Source: Mesorhizobium sp. B2-7-1 (GTDB taxonomy: Bacteria; Pseudomonadota; Alphaproteobacteria; Rhizobiales; Rhizobiaceae). From it: a stretch of 64,000 bases of DNA. A model generated the notes under the pieces. The model had not been told where the DNA came from. It was given only the letters and a program-made list of their open reading frames with translations, and searched no databases. The translations under genes were made by a program, and so were the position numbers. This document shows, one piece after another, positions 46,443-54,482 of the stretch. Position 1 is the first letter of the stretch, and every line of letters starts with the position of its first letter. The DNA is taken from assembly GCF_006440735.1 (NCBI RefSeq), contig NZ_VFUA01000016.1, positions 1 to 64,000 of the forward strand, in the 5' to 3' direction.

Positions 46443-47102
46443 TCAGTGGCCAGTCTTCGCATTCGGCGCGTGTACGGGCTTGCTTTCCGGAGAGCCGCGC
46501 TCTCTCAGCCAAATTGCCAGCAATACAAGGACTCCCGTCGACAGAAATTCGCTTTGCCAGTTCTGGAAGCTTTCGAACCAAAACTGCCCTGAAATGAGAT
46601 GCGCCAGAATGGTCTCCGCCGGCTGGTGGTGCTGAGCAGCCTGCTCCGCGGCGTGACGTGTGCTTTGCCAAAGATGGAACACGAATGTAGCGACAAAAAT
46701 CAGGAAGAGCGCGGTGCCTAGCGAATGTGAATAGAGCCAAAGAATGGCTCCGCCACGCCTTACCGGCCAAGGTGCATTCGGGTCTGCGCGATGATCGGCG
46801 AGATTCTTGTCTTCCGGCGAATCCGCATCCGGGTCCTTGGACTCGGCCGAACCGCGCTGCACCAGATAGGCGGTGAGAAAAACATAGGCCCATTTCTCCA
46901 GGAACTCGCTCTCCCAATTCTCGAAAACGCTCTCCAGAAACTCGCCCGAGCCGAGAAAGGACGTAAAGGACTGGCTTGCCAGGCCATGCATCGTTCTGTC
47001 TTGCTGGTCGGCGAAATAGCCCGACACGGCCTGACCTATCAAACATGCCAGGAAGATTGAGAAGACAACGATGAGCAGGCCGTTGTTCCGAAAGAAACGC
47101 AT
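46443..47102 (-). CDS. DUF6766-like membrane protein
   Basis: The 219-aa protein starts MRFFRNNGLLIVVFSIFLAC, with four hydrophobic helices in two similar halves, each followed by an F-L-x-S-x-F-x-N-W-x-S-E-F-L motif (FLESVFENWESEFLEKWAYV and FWFESFQNWQSEFLSTGVLV). This duplicated pattern matches DUF6766. Function is unknown. AAGGAGATACC lies upstream and fixes ATG 47102; the frame is open to 47177. Confidence 0.75.
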   Translation of the reverse strand: MRFFRNNGLLIVVFSIFLACLIGQAVSGYFADQQDRTMHGLASQSFTSFLGSGEFLESVFENWESEFLEKWAYVFLTAYLVQRGSAESKDPDADSPEDKNLADHRADPNAPWPVRRGGAILWLYSHSLGTALFLIFVATFVFHLWQSTRHAAEQAAQHHQPAETILAHLISGQFWFESFQNWQSEFLSTGVLVLLAIWLRERGSPESKPVHAPNAKTGH

Positions 47103-47173
47103 TGTCGGTATCTCCTTGGTCTTCGCCCCGGCCCGCGCTTCAAGCGTCGGTGGCCCCCGCCTCCCTTTCCAAC

Positions 47174-47455
47174 TCATCCAATTTCAACTTTAATCTCTTT
47201 CGGGTCGGCATGCTCAAGTCCGATGCCATCATTCCTGGTCTCCTCCAGTCCAACGATGATTTCATCAAGCTTCGCATGGATGGCGGCAGTCTCGCGATAG
47301 CCCTGAAGGAGCACGACTCCCGTGATGGCGATTGCGACAACGGATAGCGCTTAGGTCACCGTATCGGTCAGGCTGAAAGGACCAGGGCCGTACAGGCAAC
47401 CATTGCGGCCACGACCCGTAAAAACCCGGCGGCCGGGATAGAAAATCGGCGACAT
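47174..47455 (-). pseudogene. Remnant of a low-affinity iron permease-like gene
   Basis: The minus strand reads, from 47455, pieces in two frames: RFSIPAAGFLRVVAAMVACT then, shifted, FSLTDTVT, a TAA stop, ALSVVAIAITGVVLLQGYRE and HAKLDEIIVGLEETRNDGIG. RET-AAIHAKLDEII and the preceding hydrophobic helix correspond to the RDT-ALQ-KLDELI segment of the family (compare 13522-13872). At least one frameshift and one in-frame stop disrupt it. Confidence 0.5.
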
Positions 47456-47654
47456 TTGACAAACCCGGATGATCGAGTGGCTTTCATGCAACAGGGCTAT
47501 GACGGTTCCAGCCCGCATATCATTTGTTAAGGAAATGCCGCAGAGCGGATGCAGCAATAAGGTATCCAGGGGTGCAAGCCGCTGGATAGGCCCGGCCCGC
47601 AAATCCTGTGTCACCTTATAAGCAGGCTGGGCCGCTGCGGTTCCGGAGTGTGCC

Positions 47655-47852
47655 ATGCATATACCGCCCAAGGAGTTCATCGGCCCTGATGATATGGCCA
47701 TGCTTGCGCGGGTATTGAAAAAGCTCCTCCCAGCCGACGCCGACACTGCGGAACGGGAATGGTTAGGAACGGTCCTCATTGCTGCCTTCAAAGCCGGGGC
47801 AACGACCGAGAGGGATCTGGCCAACAAAGTTAACGAGACTAGGCGGCGATAA
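47655..47852 (+). CDS. 65-aa hypothetical protein
   Basis: The product MHIPPKEFIGPDDMAMLARV continues KKLLPADADTAEREWLGTVL and ends NETRRR. It is a mostly helical, soluble-looking peptide with a plausible amphipathic pattern. GGAG is located about 10 nt upstream. No family is recognised with certainty. It is followed 39 nt later by a 36-codon ORF on the same strand. The remaining stretch 47456-47654 shows nothing more. Confidence 0.5.
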   Translation: MHIPPKEFIGPDDMAMLARVLKKLLPADADTAEREWLGTVLIAAFKAGATTERDLANKVNETRRR

Positions 47853-47891
47853 CGCGATACTCAACGGGCGCGCCGACGAAACCTACTGGAA

Positions 47892-48002
47892 ATGGCACAG
47901 CGCTACGTCCGCGAAGGCGAGGCGTTGATCGCCCGCCAGCGCCGCCTCATTGAGAGGTTGGCGCGAGAGCGCGACGCTCCTTTGCCCGCAATTATCATTT
48001 GA
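47892..48002 (+). CDS. 36-aa Arg-rich helical peptide
   Basis: The frame MAQRYVREGEALIARQRRLI continues ERLARERDAPLPAIII. It forms a continuous amphipathic helix (E-G-E-x-x-I-x-R-Q-x-x-x-I-x-x-L), a pattern seen in very short conserved rhizobial proteins. A TGGAA is close upstream. Its size limits confidence. Confidence 0.4.
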   Translation: MAQRYVREGEALIARQRRLIERLARERDAPLPAIII

Positions 48003-48165
48003 TAATTCCGCCGCCCTAACACCTGTTAACGGCTAGCGTTTTTCACGCCTTTCTTCGGCTCGTCGTCCTTCGGCGGCTTAGTCGTGGAAGTAGGTGCGGG
48101 ATAGAATTAACGTATAGATAACTCTTTGGATTCGTTATCGCATTACCCGTTTGTCAAATATATAA

Positions 48166-48318
48166 TCGCTAGAAAATCGGCAGTACCAAAAAGGAACGAT
48201 CGAAGGCTTGGAGCTTCCTCGGCATGTTTTTGCCGACATCCTCAACGCAATAGAGGATCGCATCAACAACAAAAGATGGCTGCGCCACCTGAAGGTCGTG
48301 GTTTCCGTCGGCCGTTAG
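48166..48318 (+). other. Protein-like open frame without a start codon
   Basis: This frame reads QYQKGTIEGLELPRHVFADI then LNAIEDRINNKRWLRHLKVV and stops at 48316-48318. The composition is protein-like, but no ATG or GTG precedes it; only a TTG at 48208. It may be a gene remnant or a TTG-initiated 36-aa peptide. The rest of 48003-48439 shows no clear gene. Confidence 0.3.
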
Positions 48319-48439
48319 GTCCGGCGGCCCTGGATCGGAGGCAGGCAAACGACCTGCATCCGCTTCGGTCAATTGAGCATGACGTTGAACTTTCCGAGCC
48401 GGGCCACGTTGATGTAGCCGCAACAGATAGGCGCGGACG

Positions 48440-48642
48440 ATGAAACCGATTGGCGATTGGAAGGATGCGTATGATCCCCAGACGTTCGCCGACAAATACG
48501 ACCTCACTCTAAAGCAGGCCATGGCGATCATTATTCCAACGGACCATCCAGGCATGGCTGTGACGTCGGCGCCGTGGCATTCATCAGGGCTCTTGCGATG
48601 CGTAACGGTAGGCAGCTGACGCGCCACCGCCCGCAAACCTAG
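48440..48642 (+). pseudogene. Small gene with a likely -1 frameshift
   Basis: The first frame reads MKPIGDWKDAYDPQTFADKY then DLTLKQAMAII (ATG 48440). Near 48530 the protein-like sequence moves to the next frame: SNGPSRHGCDVGAVAFIRAL then AMRNGRQLTRHRPQT and stop at 48640-48642. Read straight, the first frame continues as low-quality sequence to a stop at 48617-48619. A single missing base explains both. A programmed slip cannot be excluded but no slippery heptamer is obvious. Confidence 0.45.
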
Positions 48643-48821
48643 ATCTGCGATCCCGGGCTAGTCGCCGTCGTGGCCTTGATGGCCTTGGCCTCTCTGACGA
48701 GGGAAGCCCAATTGAGGCCGAGCAAATAGATCAACTCCAGCGCCTCGGCTTTCGTGATGCCAGTCGTTTCCACGAGTTGGCGGACGTAATCGTCCAATTG
48801 CGGGCTATGGCCATTTTCCAT
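48639..48821 (-). CDS. 60-aa helical protein, intact member of a duplicated family
   Basis: The product MENGHSPQLDDYVRQLVETT continues GITKAEALELIYLLGLNWAS and LVREAKAIKATTATS. It has a helix-turn-helix-like arrangement (GITKAEALELI) resembling DUF3606-type short proteins. A broken paralogue lies at 42678-42841. An EcfG-type promoter with the full CGTT -10 lies 23 nt upstream. AAAGGGG precedes the ATG. Confidence 0.65.
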   Translation of the reverse strand: MENGHSPQLDDYVRQLVETTGITKAEALELIYLLGLNWASLVREAKAIKATTATSPGSQI

Positions 48822-48843
48822 CGAACCGCCCCTTTAGGCGGTA

Positions 48844-48868
48844 AACGATTCACATATGTTAACGTTCC
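48844..48868 (-). promoter_or_regulatory. EcfG-type promoter, full consensus
   Basis: Plus-strand AACG (48844-48847), 16 bases, GTTCC (48864-48868), i.e. GGAAC-N16-CGTT on the minus strand, 23 nt before the 48821 start. Confidence 0.6.
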
Positions 48869-48893
48869 AAGGGATGTGGCAGGTGCGGTGGAT

Positions 48894-50003
48894 TTATTCC
48901 CGCTCTGGCAGCACTTTCGCAATCGCGCCAACAATCTGCCGAAGTTGCACCGGCTTTTGCAGCCGCTCGATATGGCTGAATCGTTCCGGCACTATCTCCT
49001 GATCGTAGCCGGTGATGAAGACGAAAGCGACGCCGAGGTCGGAAAGGGGTGTCGGCCAGCTTGAACAATGGGCCAGAGCCCAGATTGATATCCAGCACCG
49101 CTGCATCCGGGCGGCGGACCGCGATTTCGGCTCGCGCCGCTTCTTCCGAGGGGAACGGACCGAAGACTTCGGCGCCGGCGCCCTGCAAGGCCCGCGACGC
49201 GTCGGTGGCGATGTAATATTCGTCTTCCACGACCAGCACGACGCGGCCGCTAAGGTCAGGTTCTCCGGTCATATCCAGTGCTCCTCCAAACACCGTGGCG
49301 CGCTGCGGCGCGTCTGTCTCCAATATGCTTGCCCCTTCCTTGAGGGGGAATTCCAGATGGCAGTTGGCCCCACCGGCGCCGATCGGAAAAGCTGCCCTCG
49401 CCGCCGAGCTCTTAAGGAATGCGGCCTTCGATCAACTCGCTGCCGAAACCGCGCCGGCGCGGCTTGCCGTTTTCCGCCCTCGGGCGCGCCGGCGCCCAAC
49501 GGGCGCAGCGCGTCGCTTAATTTCAGCAGGAACGCCTTCCGGGTCTTCGCCAGCACTGAGGCTGATCTCGGCGCGTTTCGTCTCGGTAATGTCCCATGTA
49601 AAACCGATGATCCGGAAGTCACCGGTGACTGGGTCGCGGGTCGGGGCGGCGCGCTCTTTTATCCAGCGAATCTCGTCGTCCCCGGACTGATGATGCGAAC
49701 TTCGGTATGGCACCCCGTGCGGCTCTTGCGCGCCGCGTCCACCATTTCACGTGCCGGTCGCGGTCGTCTGGATGAGGAGGACAAAGCTTTCCGCTGCGCT
49801 GTGCCAGGTCTCGCCCGGATTGAGCCCATCGAGTTCGGCGAGGGAATTGGAGCGTCGGGCCGGATCGGTCGCCGCGTCCCATCCCAGTACTCCGTCCGGC
49901 CAGCCTCCAGTGCGCGTCGCAGGCGCTCCTCTGCTTCCCCCGGGAGAGCTTCCGCCTTTTCAAGGCGATGTCTCAGCGCCTCGACGGTTTGGTCGGTATC
50001 CAT
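48894..50003 (-). pseudogene. Decayed hybrid HWE histidine kinase with C-terminal receiver
   Basis: Minus-strand pieces in changing frames line up with one hybrid kinase. MDTDQTVEALRHRLEKAEAL (from 50003) is an N-terminal coil; IRWIKERAAPTRDPVTGDFR with IIGFTWDITETKRAE is the end of a PAS/PAC domain; RKAFLLKLSDALRPLG is the linker to a GAF domain; GFGSELIEGRIP, a stop, ELGGEGSF, then GAGGANCHLEFPLKEGASIL is the end of an HWE kinase. The same frame continues into a receiver (VVLVVEDEYYIATDASRALQ; AVLDINLG), which shifts frame at a GGGG run (49046-49049) and resumes as GVAFVFITGYDQEIVPERF to 48894. The kinase core between the linker and the C-terminus is missing. Confidence 0.7.
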
Positions 50004-50131
50004 CTCGCACTGGCGCACAAATTGACTGGTTGCCAATCACGCCGCGTAGGCGTGGCGAAGCCAGTGGACGCGAAGGAATATGAGGCAATCGCTTCGTCGC
50101 TCAATGGCGACGCATCGAGAGCCGCCATTGG

Positions 50132-50332
50132 CTATCCATCTCCACGCGGCGTGTCGCTCAAAACCTTCTTGACGGCCTCGATCAAAGCCGGCGGACACGT
50201 TTCGCCCTCGTGCAGATCTTCGTGGAGCGACCGCACGATATCCTCGACCGACAAAGCGGGGTCGGATTGCAGCGGCTGACGCGCGACGGACTTGATGTCG
50301 GCGAAATCATAGGGGTTGGGGGCGGAGATCAT
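50132..50332 (-). CDS. 66-aa hypothetical protein
   Basis: The product MISAPNPYDFADIKSVARQP continues LSVEDIVRSLHEDLHEGETC and ends SDTPRGDG. It is soluble and acidic, with one Cys. AAGAAG lies about 8 nt upstream. No family is recognised. It lies between the decayed kinase and the candidate small RNA; no EcfG-type site precedes it. Confidence 0.5.
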   Translation of the reverse strand: MISAPNPYDFADIKSVARQPLQSDPALSVEDIVRSLHEDLHEGETCPPALIEAVKKVLSDTPRGDG

Positions 50333-50487
50333 TTTTGTTCTTCTTGTCGTTCGATTGAGCGCTTCAGCGCGATCCCAGGTGCCCTTTCAGCCGGTTCACC
50401 GGTGGCACGAAGACATCTGCGCCTTGTGAGGAGTCCCGACAATAACGCAGGTTAAAGCGACTCTGTTCGGCTTTCTATAAATCTCCC

Positions 50488-50570
50488 CCCTGGCTTAAGA
50501 AACGGTGGCAACCAAAAGAGCCGGAGGGCCCGCCTAACTCTACCCCCAGGCGTGGCGGGCCCTTTCTCCT
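50488..50570 (+). ncRNA. Candidate small RNA of about 80 nt
   Basis: A sigma70-like promoter is visible (TTAAAG 50452-50457, 18-base gap, TATAAA 50476-50481), which would start transcription near 50488. The transcript would begin with a C-rich run and end at a strong terminator (50526-50562). No ORF with a start fits in it. The C-rich 5' end and the loop sequence TACCCCCAGG could pair with purine-rich ribosome binding sites. The rest of 50333-50701 shows no gene. Confidence 0.45.
50526..50562 (+). terminator. Rho-independent-type terminator
   Basis: GGGCCCGCC (50526-50534) and GGCGGGCCC (50554-50562) form a 9-bp GC-only stem with a 19-base loop, followed by TTTCTCCTC on the plus strand. No plus-strand protein gene ends just before it, which supports a short RNA upstream. 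Confidence 0.6.
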
Positions 50571-50701
50571 CACCGGTCAAGGTCGGCACCTATCGTGAAA
50601 AGAATCTTAGCCTTGCATCTCATGGGTTAATGCATGGCCGCGAAACTTAGCGCAATCATCCCTTGCAAGACCAAAAAGGCGCGGCTTAGGGAGGTTGCGG
50701 C

Positions 50702-50920
50702 GTGATCAAATATCATCCTGTACGACTGAACGAACTCATCGATCACTATATGGAAACGCGTTCCACGAAACGCTCGCCGGTATCGGTCGCCGCAGCCACC
50801 AAGGCCCTGATGACCGTCATGCCGGATTGCTCGGTCGAAGGCCCGCAATTGAGCAACATGATTGCAAGGTCGGCCGTCAGGCACGGCCATGCCGTCAGCT
50901 TCGACCTGAAATGCCTCTGA
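50702..50920 (+). CDS. 72-aa conserved-looking small protein
   Basis: The GTG-initiated product MIKYHPVRLNELIDHYMETR continues VSVAAATKALMTVMPDCSVE and ends HAVSFDLKCL. GGGAGG lies 8 nt upstream of the GTG at 50702, a strong site which decides this alternative start. The pattern (A-T-K-A-L-x-x-x-M-P-D-C, N-M-I-A-R-x-A-V-x-x-G-H) looks like a genuine rhizobial orphan, but no function is known. Confidence 0.65.
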   Translation: MIKYHPVRLNELIDHYMETRSTKRSPVSVAAATKALMTVMPDCSVEGPQLSNMIARSAVRHGHAVSFDLKCL

Positions 50921-50947
50921 CAGACAGACAGCCAGGAAATCCTTCAC

Positions 50948-51328
50948 TCATGTGAAGGCGCCGACAAGAGCTGACGCGTCCAGGGGGTGGCGCGCTAGCT
51001 CGTTCGTATCGTAGGGTTTTTCAAAGATGGCGATGCCGGCGAAGCGCGTCGGGATCGTCTTCGCACCGTAGCCTGTGGCAAAGACGAACGGAATGTTGTG
51101 CATCACCAGTTCATCGGCCACCGCAAAGTCGGCACCGGCCTCGACATAGATATCGACCACGGCGGCTTCGATGCCCGCTTCGACGATAGTCTGCAAGGCC
51201 GATGTCCTGTTCCCCACCGGCCCTACGGCCGTAAGCCCAAGCGCCGTCAGCGCTTGCGTGATATCATTCGCCAGAAAGTACTCGTCTTCCACGATCAGAA
51301 CACGAGCGCCCGCGACCTTCTCGTCCAT
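50948..51328 (-). CDS. Single-domain response regulator
   Basis: The 126-aa receiver begins MDEKVAGARVLIVEDEYFLA, with AAVVDIYVEAGADF (phospho-acceptor Asp), FVFATGYGAKT and IFEKPYDTNELA (Lys). There is no output domain. ATG 51328 has GAGG upstream and starts next to the domain; ATG 51352 is also in frame. It is divergent from the Crp/Fnr gene and near an HWE kinase, forming a likely signalling group. Confidence 0.85.
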   Translation of the reverse strand: MDEKVAGARVLIVEDEYFLANDITQALTALGLTAVGPVGNRTSALQTIVEAGIEAAVVDIYVEAGADFAVADELVMHNIPFVFATGYGAKTIPTRFAGIAIFEKPYDTNELARHPLDASALVGAFT

Positions 51329-51436
51329 GGCATGCCTCGCGAAGGCTGCCATTCGAAGCGTCCCGCAACGGGCGACATTAACATAGGTAAGGTTGCGGCC
51401 GGACCTTTGTGTGTATCACCGGGCAAGAGGACAAGG

Positions 51437-52180
51437 ATGAGGCGACCTCTGATTCGCAAGCTCGAGAAATTCACGCGGCTTTCGCAAGCCGACAAGAACA
51501 TGCTTGCCAAGATCGGAGGCCAGCGCGTTCGCCGCTTCAGCGCGCGCGAGGACATCATCCATGAAGGCGAGAAGCCGGAGTACATCAACCTGATCAACGA
51601 AGGCTGGGCCTGCCGCTATAAGACACTGGAAGACGGCCGCCGACAGATCATTGCGTTCTTCCTGCCCGGCGATCTTTGCGATCTCAACGTGTTCATCCTG
51701 AAAGAGATGGATCATTCGATCGGCGCCGTCACGCCGGTGGTGATCTCGGAGATATCGCGCACGGCCTTCGACGAGATGATGATGGGCCATCCACGCATCA
51801 CCCAGGCACTGTGGTGGGAATCGCTTGTGGCGGCCGCCATCCAGCGCGAATGGACCGTCAATCTCGGTCAGCGCGATGCGTTGGAGCGGATGGCGCATCT
51901 GTTGTGCGAATTGTTCATCCGACTCGAGGCCGCCGGCTGCACCAGCGATTCCAGTTGCGAGTTTCCGCTGACGCAAACCGAACTCGGCGACACGCTCGGC
52001 ATGTCCACCGTCCACGTAAACCGCACATTGCAGGAATTGCGCGCCTCGAACCTCATTGTGCTGAAGGACCGGACATTGACCATTCCGAACCTGAAGGCCC
52101 TGCAGAGCGTCGCGCTATTCAATGCCAATTATCTGCACCTAGACCATGAAGGCACGCATCTCGACGCCAATGAGGAGTAA
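51437..52180 (+). CDS. Crp/Fnr-family transcriptional regulator
   Basis: The 247-aa protein has an N-terminal cyclic-nucleotide-binding-like domain (REDIIHEGEKPEYINLINEG, IIAFFLPGDLCDLNVFILKE) and a C-terminal winged HTH (FPLTQTELGDTLGMSTVHVN, RTLQELRASNLIVLKD). There are no FNR-type N-terminal Cys residues, so it is not an Fe-S oxygen sensor. AAGGATG places the start at 51437 within a longer frame. Its stop overlaps the ATG of the HWE kinase by 1 nt, so the two are coupled. Confidence 0.88.
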   Translation: MRRPLIRKLEKFTRLSQADKNMLAKIGGQRVRRFSAREDIIHEGEKPEYINLINEGWACRYKTLEDGRRQIIAFFLPGDLCDLNVFILKEMDHSIGAVTPVVISEISRTAFDEMMMGHPRITQALWWESLVAAAIQREWTVNLGQRDALERMAHLLCELFIRLEAAGCTSDSSCEFPLTQTELGDTLGMSTVHVNRTLQELRASNLIVLKDRTLTIPNLKALQSVALFNANYLHLDHEGTHLDANEE

Positions 52181-53238
52181 TGTCCAAGAGCCCTCCCAAT
52201 GAAAGCCTGGAACGCCGCCTGCGCGAGGTAGAGGCGGCGCTTCGCCACCGCGCAAGCGCCGAGACCCGATTGCGCGAGAGCGAGGAGGGCCTGCGCGACT
52301 TCGGTGACGCTGCATCGGACGTGCTGTGGGTCCGCAATGCCCGGACGCTGCAATGGGAATATCTGACGGCGGCCTTCGACTCGATTTACGGGATGAGCCG
52401 CGAAAAGGCGTTGGCCGGCGACAATTTCACCACCTGGCTGGAGCTGATCGTGCCGGAAGATCGCGAGCATGTGCAGGCCGCGATCGAGCGCATACGCAAG
52501 GGCGAGCGCGCAACCTTCGAATATCGCATCTGCCGGCCGCTGGATGGCGAGATACGCTGGCTGCGCGACGCCGATTTCCCCATGCTGGACGACGCAGGCA
52601 AGGTCGCTCATATCGGGGGGATCGGCCAGGACATTACGGACCTGAAGCGTCAGCTGGCGAGGTTCGCCGAGTTGCAGCATCACACGCGCAACACGCTTGC
52701 GGTGATCCGCTCCATCGTGCGCCACACGATGGAAAAGAGCGACAGCCTAGAAGAAGCCGCCGCGCATCTGGAAGGACGCATCAATGCCTTTGCTCGCGTG
52801 CAGGCGGCGGTCACGCGCCACCCGTCGCTCGACATCAATCTGGCGTCAATCGTGGCGGAGGAGTTGCGCGCCGCCGGTGGCCGCGAAGGCGATAATCTGA
52901 CCATCAACGGCCCTGCCCTGCCGCTGACCCCCAAGGCGGCCGAGACGTTCGGGCTAGTCGTCCACGAGCTTGCTACAAACGCTTTGAAATACGGAGCGCT
53001 TTCCGGCCGCGCCGGCCGCATCGAGATCGAGTGGCGCCTAGGAGACGATACGCTCCACTTCATCTGGGCCGAGCACGGCGTGCCCGATTTGCAGCCGGTC
53101 GAGCACCACGGCTTTGGTTTCGAGGTGCTGGAGCGGACTTTGCCCTACGAACTTGGGGCAATCGTGGATCTGCAGACCGCCCCAAGTGGTCTAAGCTTCA
53201 CCGCTGCCATACCGCTTTGGGCCATTATCAACCGCTAG
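52180..53238 (+). CDS. PAS-HWE histidine kinase
   Basis: The 352-aa kinase has an N-terminal coil (SLERRLREVEAALRHRASAE), one PAS/PAC domain (about 40-155; YRICRPLDGEIRWLRDADFP, GIGQDITDLKRQL), and an HWE/HisKA_2 core: phospho-His in FAELQHHTRNTLAVIRSIVR, N-box HELATNALKYGALSGR, and FIWAEHGVPDL with the W-x-E. There are no membrane segments, so it is a cytoplasmic sensor. HWE kinases in this class often feed the PhyR-NepR-EcfG cascade; that is inferred here from the nearby ecfG and nepR. Confidence 0.9.
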   Translation: MSKSPPNESLERRLREVEAALRHRASAETRLRESEEGLRDFGDAASDVLWVRNARTLQWEYLTAAFDSIYGMSREKALAGDNFTTWLELIVPEDREHVQAAIERIRKGERATFEYRICRPLDGEIRWLRDADFPMLDDAGKVAHIGGIGQDITDLKRQLARFAELQHHTRNTLAVIRSIVRHTMEKSDSLEEAAAHLEGRINAFARVQAAVTRHPSLDINLASIVAEELRAAGGREGDNLTINGPALPLTPKAAETFGLVVHELATNALKYGALSGRAGRIEIEWRLGDDTLHFIWAEHGVPDLQPVEHHGFGFEVLERTLPYELGAIVDLQTAPSGLSFTAAIPLWAIINR

Positions 53239-53293
53239 CATAGCAAAGGCTCGCGCAACATATAGCTTCGCTCGGAGGCGCCCTTAAGAAAGT

Positions 53294-54211
53294 TCAGCCG
53301 GCTCGCGAAAAGCGGGCCTCGTCCTCGTCCCTTTGCCTGCCGCCAAGCGCCGCCGCAACCGCCGCGATGAAGGCGCCGATCACCAGCGACAAAGCTCCGA
53401 CCAGTGCAGTTGTAGCACTTACCTTGCGCGCCTTGTCGGCGGCCGCCTTGGCTTTGTTCTTGGCATCATCGATCCGCGCCAAGACTTCGTCGACCCGCTT
53501 CTGTGCGTCGGCTTGTGGAAGGCTCGTCCGCGACGCCACGAGACGAACGAGATAGGCCTTGTCGTCCGCGCTCATTTCGCCGTTCGCCGCACTGATTGTC
53601 AGTATACGCGTCGCCTGCCCAGCCGCATCGGCATTGTTCTGAGACGTACCAGCTGCGGGCGGTGTTGCAGCGGATGCGTCGGTCGGCCGGAACAATGAGT
53701 CGACGAAGTAGCCAGACAAGTCATTGGCGGATGGCGATGGCGCCGATGAGGCCTGCGCAGTTGCACCGGCGGCGGCGCCGCTCAGCAAGGCCGTCGTGGC
53801 CTTAGCGCCCGTCCCGACGATTCCGGAGATGGCCGAACCAAGGACAGTGGCCACCAGCAGGGTGGCCAAGGCCCAGGCCAGGAAGCCATGCGCAGTATCG
53901 CGGAAATACACCTCATCGGTATGGACGTTGACCCATTTGGTGCGAAGCCGCCCGGCAATGTAGCCGCCAAGCGCGGATGACAGCCACTGAACGATGACAA
54001 GCCAGATGGCCGTCGAGACCGCAAATGTCGTCAGCGAGGCACTCCCCCATGGCGACATCATCGTCAGGCCAAGGCCTGAACCGACGAGCATGAGGATGAC
54101 GGTCAAAGTGGCCGCCGCGAAGGCGCCCGCCACGATAGGCCCCCAGCTGACGGCGGAAGTCGTTGTTTCGATTGCCGCGGGTTCGCCGACTGCGGAAAAA
54201 GCGTTCGTCAT
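53294..54211 (-). CDS. Membrane protein of the PhnA-like/YrzE type
   Basis: The 305-aa protein has hydrophobic helices at about 23-48 (WGPIVAGAFAAATLTVILML), 60-82, 100-125 and 275-295, and a central Ala/Ser-rich periplasmic segment with DKAYLVRLVASRTSLPQADA and QKRVDEVLARIDDAKNKAKA. The opening AVSWGPIVAGAFAAATLTVILM is found in rhizobial proteins often annotated PhnA-like. Function is unknown. It lies 10 nt downstream of the 25-aa peptide gene. Confidence 0.7.
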   Translation of the reverse strand: MTNAFSAVGEPAAIETTTSAVSWGPIVAGAFAAATLTVILMLVGSGLGLTMMSPWGSASLTTFAVSTAIWLVIVQWLSSALGGYIAGRLRTKWVNVHTDEVYFRDTAHGFLAWALATLLVATVLGSAISGIVGTGAKATTALLSGAAAGATAQASSAPSPSANDLSGYFVDSLFRPTDASAATPPAAGTSQNNADAAGQATRILTISAANGEMSADDKAYLVRLVASRTSLPQADAQKRVDEVLARIDDAKNKAKAAADKARKVSATTALVGALSLVIGAFIAAVAAALGGRQRDEDEARFSRAG

Positions 54212-54221
54212 TTGCCCGCTC

Positions 54222-54299
54222 CTAACGCGCGAAAAGCATCAAAAGAATAATGATCGGTATCGGAACGCCAAGCAGCCAGAGCAGAATACCTCGTCCCAT
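54222..54299 (-). CDS. 25-aa membrane peptide
   Basis: The complete product begins MGRGILLWLLGVPIPIIILL and ends MLFAR: one hydrophobic helix with a VPIP kink. GGAGGAAAG lies 4-9 nt upstream, a very strong ribosome site, and the gene sits just ahead of a membrane protein. This size is normally skipped by annotation. Highly similar tiny membrane peptides are, to my recollection, common in Rhizobiales, but function is unknown. Confidence 0.6.
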   Translation of the reverse strand: MGRGILLWLLGVPIPIIILLMLFAR

Positions 54300-54482
54300 T
54301 TCTTTCCTCCTGCGGACAGGGTTGAGAATGCCTGTAGCTAATTCCCGGATTTCGCTTTCGTTCCGTTCGCTGAGTTGGCTTAGGCGTGTCTTTGAATTCA
54401 ACGGAGAGCTCGGGCGCCAACGGACGGCGTGGCAATAGACCCAGAAGCGTCTGTTCCACAAAAACGTTATGCGTTCTTGCAC

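Noticed and set aside
48126..48443. 105-codon plus-strand ORF
   Set aside because: Composition is low-quality (Arg/Pro-rich) and it overlaps a more protein-like frame at 48166-48318; no ribosome site.
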